A stretch of DNA of 64,000 bases from Cololabis saira (taxonomy: Eukaryota; Chordata; Actinopteri; Beloniformes; Belonidae). The notes under the pieces are model-generated. The model searched no databases and was not told where the DNA came from. It was given only the letters and a program-made list of their open reading frames with translations. Where the stretch lies: the NCBI RefSeq assembly GCF_033807715.1, contig NC_084610.1, positions 3,171,001-3,235,000 of the forward strand. Direction: 5' to 3'. This document shows positions 9,501 through 21,500 of this stretch, in pieces. The translations under genes and the position numbers were made by a program. Numbering within the stretch: the stretch's first letter is position 1; each line of letters opens with the position of its first letter.

Positions 9501-12500
9501 GATTTTGAGTTTTTGCAGTGATCCATGTTACTTATCCTGTGAAGGACAGAGTCATATTGATAAGTTCAGAAAAGTGTTTTTTATTGTTGTGTTTTGATGT
9601 ATTTGATGTAAGCCCAGAGGATATTTAAAGCTTACAGAAGGCTGCATTTAACTGCTGCTATGTCATTCCTGCAGTATTTCTGCAGCTGTTTTGGTCACTG
9701 CTATTATTTGTAATATATTATATTATTTGTAATCAGCACAAATGATCTGTCCCCATATGATAAAATCCACCATCCCCCCTGATTTCTTTTTACAACTCGA
9801 GTACTAGTCATAACACAGAAACCCCTGGCCCATTTCAAACCCACTCCAGACCCACAAGCACATCCTGGCCGGTGCTGAGATCCCTCGATGATGAAGTTCT
9901 TGATTTCCAGCACCAGGTTGCAATAAAATGTTGAAACCGATGAATGCATCCAGGGGGGCGTTTGATAGATAGCAAAACAGCCCGTCTAGAATTAAAAGCT
10001 TAATGTTGTTAATTAAGCCAAAAATATCTTATTTTAAGCACAAATATCTTTAGCCCAGGGGGTTAGAAAGATTTTCTTGACAAAAATTCTTCAAATTAGC
10101 AAACAATTTTTTAATTTTCTTGGAACAAATGGGTTTTTTTTGCATTGTTTTATTGGTTATTGTAAAAAAGATAGCGAGCACAAGCAAATTCATGCAAATT
10201 AAAACACATTTCAAACCATTTATAATGGAAAATCATAATTTGTTAAAAAAATAAACCCCATCCAAGGATTTTTTTGCTATTTGTTATTATAATATATCAA
10301 TATATACACATCTGATATGGATCGATCTTTGTAAATATACATTAGCAAGTTATTGTCTCTATATACTTTCTACACCACAGGTGTCAGTAAACTCGTAATT
10401 ACTTATATTACTTGAATATCTAGTTCAATACATGACTCCTACATGAGAATCACCTGAAAAGCCTTATGGGAACCACTGAAATGTTTTTTCATGGAGAATC
10501 TTAAGAAATACAGTCTGATTCTAGTTGGAATCTCTTCATCTTTCCTTTTTTCTTCCATGAGAAGTAAAACCTGATTACAGTCCCTTTTCAGAGACCCAAA
10601 AACGTTCACCTTCACCTTTCTCTAGTAATGTCTGAGGAAGCGAGCAGCCCCGCAGCATAATGGGACTTCCACCGTGTTTTACAGTTCACCCTCGTGGCCG
10701 TCTGCCCGTCAGGCATAAACAAGCTGATGTTTTGCATTCTGAGACGTCTCTGCTTTGGTTTCCTCATTAATCAGGCTTTTTTTTTGCTTTTTCTGCATCT
10801 TTTTTCCATCATATTAGTGTCTATCTCTGCCGTAGCTGTCACAGCTGCGCTTGATTTTGCTAGTGAGCAGTCTGGAATGAGTCAAAGCTTTAATTTTGGG
10901 TTTAAATTAATTGAGCTTGATTTAATTCCCTCCTCCAGGCCCGTCACATGCAGAAGCAGCCTTATTGAATATAAGAGCTTTCTCATTGATTCTGCCTTTA
11001 TGCCACCATATTTCCTTGCTCTCGCAGCTCCTGCTAACTCAGCGCGGCTCATTTTAATCAGTTTTTAGCGCTCGCAGTTTTTGGCAAACGGGGAAATCAG
11101 ACATTAGCTGAGCTCCAAGTGGGAGTTGTCTCCATTAGTGGGAATGATTTGGCTGGCGCTCGTCTTTGTGGCGATGCCAAACATCTCTTTCCTTTTCTTT
11201 TTTTAAAGTCACCTCACGTCTCTATCTCAGAATCCATCAACCTTGTGGTTTTCTTTTCTTTTTTATTTATTTATTTGGGGAAAACACCAGAAGGGGATGT
11301 AAAACATCTCCTGCCATAACCTGAGGAAGCACTTACATAAAAACCTCTCTCAAACTCAGACGGGAGCAGCTGATGCAGCAGCAGCTCATTTCTTCTTCTC
11401 TTTGGATGGGAGATGAGCTTCTACAACAGCAGGGCCTGGTTATATAAAAGCCCGCTGTGTCAATCAAGCATCCATTTGTTCTCGCAGGAGCCAGATTTGC
11501 TTTTAAAACAAGCAAAGTCCTGTCGTCTCCAGCTCTCAGCTTAATTAGGACCCGCATCCAGGCGGCTTTACGGGATTATTTCACTCGCGGTGTCTCTAAC
11601 AGACGAGCCGGGTCTTGGGCTGTGCAGGAGAAGCAGGAGAGTCCTCGCTCTGAAATCTCCCCAACGCCCCACTGAGATCCCCGGACACACAAATAGGAAG
11701 TAACCCAGTTTAAAAGTGTGTTTCTAAAACTCCCAGTGATCCAGATGAATCCAGACTGATTATCAGAGTCTGTCGACCCGAGACAGACACTCGTTCATCT
11801 GCTGCTCCTCCACAGGTAAACGCCTGCGTTATTTTTAGACTCCCGGGTCGCGTTATTATTGAAGATGCCACTTCTGAGGCGCTGCCTGAGTCACAGCTAT
11901 TAAAGCTAGTGTCAGTGTAGTCTTTTCCCCAAAAATCACTTACGAAAGTGAGTCGTGCTGTTTCCAATGAAGCGCCGAGGGAGCGGGGAGGTTTTCCAGG
12001 AAACCTTCACATTTGATGGATGTATAATGGTTGAACTGGAGCTTTGAAGTTGCAACGAATGTGAATAAATGTGTGTCTGAATTTACCCCAGAGCACCCGT
12101 GCAGCGGGTTCCTGCTTTTCCTGACCTCCTATTGGCAGTTCCGGGTTGAATCTGGTACCAAACCAGCTTTGCTTTGACTGCCAGCTGCAAAGACAGAACC
12201 GGCATAACGCCGGGAGAACTGGTGACACGCCAGCGCCAAAACCTTGCCTGGCTAAGACGAGCGCCAACATTTAAATCTCCGGGTTGGATTCAATTCAATT
12301 TAATTCAATTTTATTTATATAGCGTGTAATACAACAAAAGTTGGCTGGTAAAAACTCCCCTAGTGGAAGAAAAGCCTTAAGCCAAACAGTGGCAAGAAAA
12401 ACTCCCCTTTAGGAGGGAAGAAACCTGGACCAGGACCAGGCTCATAAGGGGGGACCCTCCTGCCAAGGGCCAGACTGGGGGGGGTCGGGGACGTCAACAG

Positions 12501-15500
12501 CACAGCAGGCAGGTGGAAGCAGCAGCGGGATGACCGGGGGTGGGGACCGCAGGCAGGTGGAAGCAGCAATGGGATGACCAGGAGTGGGGACCGCAGGCCA
12601 GCACGCAGCTCCCGAAGCTCCGGCCCAATCATCAAGTCCCAGGTTGGGGTGCAGGGTCGGGGAAAGGTTTGAGAAGGGGCAGGGCCAGGGAGAGGAGTCT
12701 TGACGGACAAATCTCTCCCCCACCTGCCCGGGCCGATACCCTGCCCCTCTCACTCCCACACTGCAGGTTCAGGTGTCCGGCAGAGGATGCTGCAACATGT
12801 ACAAAAGAGAAAAAAGAGAAGAAAAGGGGGGGCCAGCACAAGAAACTACAGGAGCGACTCTGACACACTAGAGTTTACACTACCTAGAGATTTACCAACA
12901 CCAGCTAGAGGTTTACTAAACACTAATTATAGGCTTTACTAAACAGAAAGGTTTTAAGTTTAGTTTTAAAGGTGGAGGTGGTGTCAGCCTCCTTAACCCA
13001 GATTGGAAGTTGGTTCCATAGTAACGGTTCCTGATAGCAGAACGCCCGCCCTCCAAATCTACATTTGGATACTCTAGGAACTACGAGTAAACCTGCACTC
13101 TGAGAATGGAGAGCTCTGCCAGGAACATAAGGCACTATCAGGTCTTGCAAATAATGCAGAGCTAAGCTGTTTTGGGCTTTATACGCAAGTAATAACATTT
13201 TAAATTGGATTCTGAATTTTACGGGTAGCCAATGGATCCTTCCAAGGGAGTCGGAAACACCGCAGTTGATGACATATGATGGTCAGTCCAGTGACGACGG
13301 CGTCCACGACGTCCTGACTGGTCTGATTGTGAAGGAAACACTGTTATTTCGTGTGTTTTGTGGAACGGGGTTCAGCAGAGGGAGGTCCAACGTTGAACAA
13401 GGTGATGTGGTTCAGTGGAAAAGCTAAGATGGTCTTAAAATATTCCAAAGTAGAACCAAACCCAGAACCAGAAGGGGCACGATTGGTTGCACGTCCATCT
13501 CCAGAGGCACCGGTCAGACCCAGACTGACCCAGATAAACTTGGTAATTATGAACATTTAGTCTTTAACTTGCTTCAGCTGAGTCACTGGTGCTCATTAGG
13601 AGCCTTTTAGCTGTTCCTGGACATATTTGAGTTCTTGCCGGTCGTCCCCTGAGCCGTGGGACAGTAAAACCTCCCTGGTTGACCCGGTGCCCGCGGCGTT
13701 GCCCGCGGAGCGGCCGACTCCACTCCAAGTCTGATCCTGACATCTGGAGAGCCTGGAGCTTCCTGCCAGCCCTCCGTTTATTGACTTTACCCCTCCGCTC
13801 TTAGTGCTCCACAGACGTTCCCCGGCTGGCGAGCTGCTTCTCTATCAGCAGGTACAGCAGCTCTTAAGCCGATGGAAGAGAAACGGTTCAGGCGAACAGA
13901 GAGCTTACCAGGCAGCGCGTTACTTTTCCATTTCAGAGTAAGTCTAAGTGCTGAGTGGGATAACAGGGTTATGTGTGCTCTGCAGAGGTGGAGGGTTTCT
14001 AATGGACTGGCCTCCTTTCATGTTCGTCCAGGACTCGCCAGCTTTTCAGGGACTTTTCTTCACGCAAATTATTCCATTTTTTTTGCTTAGAAACACAATA
14101 ACATTTCTCTGATCGTAGTGAGTCTCAGCATTAGGAAAAGCGCGCCCTCAGACGAGCTGTGGCTAAAATAAAATCTGGGAAAATCCCGACATGCTCAGCA
14201 GAGATGGATGAAGGCAGATGTTTTGGGAGTTTTGTTAACACAATGCTAAGAGGGAAAGACATCAGCCAGCCATAGATGTGCGGTTTACGTCGTTCACCCA
14301 CGGCCTCCTCATGTGAACATCATGTCTGAGTCTCACAAAAAAACAACTTAGTTATCGCCAGTACTCGAGTTGTAAAAAAAATCAGGGGAGGATGGTGGAT
14401 TTGATCATATGGGGACAGATAATTTGTGCTTATTACAAATAATATAATATATTACAAATAATAGCAGTGACCAAAACACCTGCAGAAATACTGCAGGAAT
14501 GACATAGCAGCAGTTAAATGCAGCCTTCTGTAAGCTTTAAATATCCACTGGGCTTACATCAAATACATCAAAACACCACAATAAAAAAAACTTTTCTGAA
14601 CTTATCAATATGACTCTGTCCTTCACAGGATAAGTAAAATGGATCACTGCAAAAAACAACAATTTTCACCTGTTTCAAGTAGATTTTTTTTTTATAACAT
14701 TAATGTCCACACTAGTATAAATACAGGTTTGCATGGCCTCACAAAATGATGCCGTTTACAATGAGGTGGCAGCACTTATGATTCTAATGTAGGGCTGAAC
14801 GATTTTTGAAAATAATCTAATTTTTCCTCAATATTACAATTGCGATTTAATATGCGATTATTTTTTTTCAAGGTCCTGTTCTCATGTATTTTTCAATTAC
14901 ACAAGCAATAAATCAGTCTGTTTCAAGTAGATTTTCACATGAAATAAGTAGAAAAATCTGCCAGTGGAACAAGATTTTTTTGCTTGTAATGAGAAGATAA
15001 ATCTTGTTCCACTGGCAGATTTTTCTACTTATTTCAAGTGAAAATTTACCTGAAACAGGTGAAAATTGTCAAATAAGTTATTTTTCTGGTGATGATTCTA
15101 AATGTTGAAATAGCAGTAAAACCACATTCATTGATGAAATGACATAAGGGATGGAAAGGAGGGATGGCAGTTTTACAGGGGGGATGCCATCCCCTCTCAT
15201 CCCCCCTCAACTCCAGTACTGGTTATCGTTATAAAAGGCGTCTTTTTCTTCTGGCTTTATGAAATAAAAGACAGTATGATGACGAAACGTTGCTATTCAT
15301 CAGAGCTAAGACTCATTATGATCTGACTGGACTCTTCTTTACAGTTCCTAGTTTTCTTGAAAGGTCTGAACTTGCAGTAACAAGTGTTTCAGACCTCTGT
15401 GAAAACTGGAGTCGGAGGAGAAGAGAACTTTTGATCCAGTCTGCCTAAAAGCAAGACTTTTCCCTCAGGACCTGCAGAACCCGGAGCTAAATGAAGTGAA

Positions 15501-18500
15501 TTTAAAGTAGGATTCATTACAGAGGCAGAAGCCGTTCTGCCCCAGCAGACGGAAAGATGTTCTCCCTGTGTTCGGTTTCTAAAACCCGTCCAGGTTTAGG
15601 AAGTGTTTGACTCCGGCGGTGACATTCGTTCAGAGTTTCTGCCACCTTTTGTGCTCGCCGTGGCTCTGCCGCTGCATGTATTATATTTCAGTTTCCGTTC
15701 CCCGGTCATTGCACCGTTACCTCGCCGGCAGGTCTAATTTCCACCCTTGAACAGGGACGGTTGGAGCTGAATTCATATGAGGGGGAGCTGCTCGGGACAG
15801 CAGGGACTCTGCTGCATGTGAAAGTCGACGCACTGACCGACTGATGACCAGTGTTGGGACTAACGCGTTATTTAGTAACGCGTTACAGTAACGCCGTTAG
15901 TTTTGCGGTAACTAATACTCTAACGCATTACTTTTTAAATTTAGTAACGCAGTTACCGCTACCAAACGGTGCGTTACTCCGTTATTTCTGGCTACAGTGA
16001 AGCTTTTTTTCCCCACACGCGGAGACCGGAGGAAAAGCAGAGTGTGTTTATTACGTAGAGTGTGGGCAAAAAGATTCTTATAAACCGACATGCTACCATT
16101 GGTTATTATATTTGAGACTGTAATGACCGATTCATCAAAGGCTCCTGTTCTTGAGCTGCTGCTGCAGCTCATTGGCCGTTCTCAGCTTGTTGCTAAGCAA
16201 CCAACGTTATTGACACAGGAAGTGAAGAAGCGGGAGACTGTGTAGCCAATCAGAATGCAGAACACGATGCTCAATGCAAATCCATACAGAACCTGCTGAA
16301 ATGAAGGCTAGAGGAGCATTAATGGGAGCATTTAAAATAATGTTTTTATTTAAAGTAACTAAAAAGTTACTTTTCATAGTAATGCATTACTTTTTGGTCT
16401 AAGTAACTGAGTTACTTTTTTAATGAAGTAACTAATAATGGTAACTGGTTACTATTTTTCAGTAACTAGCACAACACTGCTGATGAATACTCTCCTCTTA
16501 GGGAACATTTGCGTGTGGTACAGCTAATTTGTGCTCTCGTCTTGTCCCCGTCCCCCTCCAGAGGCAGGACGGGCTGATGCAGCGCTCCATCCGGGAGGTG
16601 AACACGTCCAGCCACTGGTGTGTGCTGTGGGACCTGGACGAGCTCACACACTACAGCGTCCAGGTGAACGCACTCATTCACTCATTCATTGGGGGGGGGG
16701 GGTTCCCGGCACAGTACATCCAAGTGATCGCTGCGACTTTGTGGCGCTCAAAACCCGGAGACTGTTGGGGGGGGCTGATAAGAGGGAGGGGCCGAGGGAG
16801 GCGTTGAGTTGAGGGAGGTGTGGTTGTCAGTAAGTGTACGTGTAGCGATAAGTCGTGAACTTCTCTCAGAGCTGCTCTCAGCCAGTGTCCTTGATGTTAT
16901 TAGGCGGCTCGGTACAGTTCTGAAAACAGGGGTCCACAGATGTTCGTGGGAGAGGGGAGGGTTAGTGGGGGCAGAGTCATCTTGTTTACATTCCACCAGA
17001 AAGATTGTGACTAGAGCAATCAGCCAAACCGCTCTGTCAAGGCCAGATTATAGAATCAACAATTATATTGCAAAAACAGGCAGCCTCAGTAATTTTCCGT
17101 CTGCCTTTTAGTCTGTGGTTCATCAATGGCGACTCCAAACAGACGAATTTGTGATCAATTCCCGCAAAGCCGAGCTTCCAACTTCTCCAAGGTCTTATCC
17201 ATCTTGCCAATGAGCTCAAAGACCGCCGCCAGCCTGCGATTCTGTTCGAGAATCGCATCCAGCTTACAGTTTTTCTCCCCCAGCATTAAAGTCTGAGCGT
17301 TGATCGCCTTGCTTGACCCTTCAGCCACGTCCGGCAGCTCTCAAAGAGCCAAAACAGCTGTCGACGACTTACGCGTTTGTCGGTAGACCAGGAATCCCCC
17401 TCCTCCTATCAAGAGGATGATCAAGAGAAATCCTGCTATCATAAATCCAATTATGAAGGCATCTTCAACGTCCTCGACAGACAGAATCGCCAAGCACAAA
17501 GGTTTCCTGTATTTGTAGGAATCCATTATGTATCCAGCAAAAAAATGTCCCATCGGGGCAAGAGGGCTCCCTTACCCTCTGGCTTCTTGTCGCAAAAATT
17601 TGGTCAATTGTGCTGAGAGACCACTTAATCAATTCCATGATTGTAGAGTTTCTGAGGAGTGAAAAGAAGAGACTCTGAAGACGAGACTAACAAAAGCAGT
17701 AGCAGGGCAGATAGATAATCTCGACTCTCGACTCTCGACTCTCGACTCTCGACTCTCGACGAAGGCAGACGCCTTCGTCGAGAGCCGGAAGAAGCCAGAA
17801 GAAGCCGATTTTTCCCGATCCGATCCGATCACTTTTTTTGGCTCCCGATACATTTCCAATACTTTTTCCACATTTTACATTTTGGCAATGAATTAAAAAA
17901 AAAAAAAAGAGGACTAAAACTAAATTATCCCAAGTTTCTTTTATTGTCCATTGGAGAACAACATGGACATTTATTTCAACAAAGCTTATCAGCTCTGGTG
18001 CCACAAAATGTCGAAACATGAAATTGTAAACTAAAACAAAAAGTGCAGAATAGTGTAATAACAAAAATAAATACATTTAACTTCAAAAGAGGTAGTTGAA
18101 TGAAATCCAGTCAAACTCACAAACACAAGAAAATTAAAATACTTTTTGGCTTAACCTTAGTGCAACATTCTGAATGGATGAAATGAATAGCAGCAGCTTA
18201 ATGAACATGAACAGATAGAACATTTCACAATTCAAACATGTAAACCATGTTAGTTTTGCTTACAATGCAACGATATATAAAACGATTTAATATATATTAA
18301 AAACATTAATAACTTATAAATTAGGTATGTCCCGATACTTTTTTGGCCGATACCAATGTTTTGAAAATGCCGTGATCGGGACAACACTAATGTGAACCCT
18401 TTAGGAACCAAATGTTCCGCCGTGACCGTCTCCCGCAGTGGCTGGATGTCGCGGCTCTGATCGGCTGTAATTATTTCCAGAGCGGCTCGGTCCCCGCTGT

Positions 18501-21500
18501 GTGGGTGAGAGCGGGGAGACGCTGCGGGATCTGCGGGGTCTGGACGGCTAGCTCTCCAACATCACGGACTATACCTTTAATAACAAAAACTGCTTGTAGT
18601 CAGTAGTTTGCACATCTGGAGTGACTTCCTTTTAGGAGTTGGAGGCAGCAGCAGTTGTTCTCTTTGGGAGTGACGAGGATGGACGGGATCAGGACTGAGT
18701 AATTCAGGGGGACGGCACATGCTGGATGTTTTGGAGAGAAGGTTGGAAAGGCCACGGTGAGGAGGCATAGGAAACATGCCGGTAGGAGGATGGTCTGGAC
18801 GGAGACCAAAGAGGAGATTTATGGATGAAGTTAGTTGGTGTGAGAGAAGAGGATGCAGATGATGAGGGTAGATGGAGACGGATGATTCGCTGTGGGGACA
18901 ACTGAAGGAAATAGCCGAGTGGAAGAGAAGACGTGTGTCAGTCCACCTGAAGCTTGGTGAAGGTGGGTGATGCAGCAGGACAATGACACTCTTCCAACAC
19001 TGAAACAGACCCGGGAACAGAAACAAGGGCCTTTTGGAGGACCGTAACCGCGTAGAGATGCTGTGGAATGACCTCCATAGTTTACAGACCAGACTTTGTG
19101 ACTGATGTATCTGAGCTAAACCAGCTCTCATGAGAGGACTGGTCCAAAATCCCTCTGGACGCTGCAGGTCTGATCTAGAGACTCTGACTGTGTTTCCATG
19201 CATCAATAACCCTTTTAAAACCCCAATATTAGCAATAACCCGGTTTTGCACAGCCATGTAAACACCAATAACCCCTTTGAACAACCTGAATTTGCTCATA
19301 TTCGGGTTTTTAAAAACCCGGAATTGTGTCATGATGTTCTCCGTGCGTCGCTGGTTTGATCCAGATATCCTGAATGATTAATTACCATGTAAACGGAATA
19401 TTCCTAATGTTTCAGTAACCGGAATATTAGCAATAACCCGAATTTTGACTGCATGTAAACGTAGTCTGTGAGAGCTTCTGCTTTTAGTCACTGCTGCTGA
19501 AGGAGCTTTATAGGAGATAAATAACTAACTAAGGGTGAAATAACTTCTCCAGCTCTGTGAATTTTGTAATGTTCAATACAGACACAAGAAATGATAATTG
19601 TTTATCTTACATTCATTGTCTGTTATTGTGACTCAGATGATCACATAACATTTTATGGCAAATTAATGCAGAAAACCAGTCAGTTCAGGAAGTTTCTATT
19701 GTTTCTTCATAATTCTGTTCATATTAAATGTTAAACAGCACCCAGTCATTAATAAATCCATCCATCCATATCCTCATTTAAAATCATTATTCTGTTAGTT
19801 TTGAACACAGTTTAGTGAATGTGTATCAGGAGGAGTAAAAGTAAAGCATGAAAATGCTGAGTCATTGTGGTTGTTATGCCTTTTAATGAAGCTATTTACT
19901 TCCTTTTCTGTCCAGTTTCCTTCACTGCGGTCGAAACTCCACTTTCCGGAGAACCGCACAGCGTGTTTTTGGTGTTTTTTTTAAGGCAAATGTTCTTTAA
20001 CAGAGGTGGCCGAGTCGTTGCCACGGCAACCCAGCATCAGCTAAGGAAGAGTTTTGAGACATCCACCAGAGAGAAAGTGCCTTTCATTTCCCCAACAATC
20101 TTTAATTGCCTCCTCAGTGCAGAATTAACCTGAAGCGGACACCTCTACGAGTTATTAGTGCCGAACGCTGAAAGCTGTGATGCGACTCCATCATCATTAA
20201 ACTCCCGGGGATCCATTTACAGCTCAGCGGAGCAACACAGATTGTCCTTCGTCTGCAGGACGGCAGGTTGAGCCGTCAGCAGACGGATGTCCTGTACAAG
20301 TGTCATTGAGCAAAGCGCTGAAGGCTCCGGGGGGGGCTGAGTATGACTGAGTAACGACCTCTGACCTCCCGCAGAGGGCAGGCAGGTGAGCGCAGGAGAA
20401 TTTCCCAGGGGGGAGTTGGCTGATATTATCCAGCATGAGTGGGCAGATCGGAGCTCCAAAGTTCAAGTCCAGGACTCATGTCTCTCAAACGTCTCCAGGG
20501 ACAAGTTCTCGTCTTCAACCTTCGGCTTCAGCGCAGGAAGAGACGGCGAATATTTCTGTCTGCGTTTCGAGACCGCGAGTTAGACGCTTTTTGTTTCTGC
20601 GTCGCTTCATCTTAATAGTTTTGGCTCCAAAGCACCGGCAGATGAAGGGCCAATCCCAACCCCCCCCCCTACTTTCTACCACTAGCCCTAGAAATGAAGC
20701 CACAGGCGTAGGGCCCTTGTAATGTTCCCTAGGGATTGGGACACCACTTGCTACGTCACTGCGTGGTTTACGTTCGGGTACGTAAGCGACTGCGTAGTGA
20801 TGAAGCATTGTTACAGTTTGGCCCCCCTGCAGGGACACAACGACGCCTTGCAGATTGCTCAAGCCTCATATACCCCTTAAGACATAGACATGCAGGTTCC
20901 AGTCCCTGAAGACCCCTGCCGGGACATTGTCACGCAAGGTCCGGCGTCTTGCATCCCTGCCGAGACTTCCAGCCCCCACAGAGATAAAACATTATATGGA
21001 CTTCCTGATCCCTCAGGGGTGGTCCCAATGCTTAAGGATCACACCTTTGACTGTCTCTCACTGACTTGTTATTCCTGCCGTTTGTTCTTGTATAAAAAGC
21101 TTGTTACAAAATCACTCGATGTCAGCCCACCGACCGAGACACTGCGTCTGTGTTGGTCTGCTGAACGCCGGCTAAATAAAATCTCTCACCACAAAGCGGA
21201 CTTCTGAACTGGTTTGATAAATTCCTCAACAGTAGTTACGTTTGCACATACGTCACACCATATCAGGAAGCCCAGAGCTAAAAGCTGTTTTAATTTCTGC
21301 TGTAGTGCTGTTAATATGCCACTTTATTACGTTTTAATATTTTTTCAGGCGTAAAAGTAACTGTTAAGATCCCCACGCGGCGAAGCAAACCGTACGGCGC
21401 GCGTCGCCGCGTAACCTACGCCGTAGGCTCTGCGTTTGTGTAACGCGGAACCATAAATCAGCCTTTATTCTGGCGAAATCTGAAGATACAACGCAACGAG

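Noticed and set aside
16748..17111. Additional coding exons on either strand downstream of exon b
   Set aside because: The overlapping ORFs fall in flank and 3' region of the membrane-protein repeat and lack conservation with copy 1 as protein.
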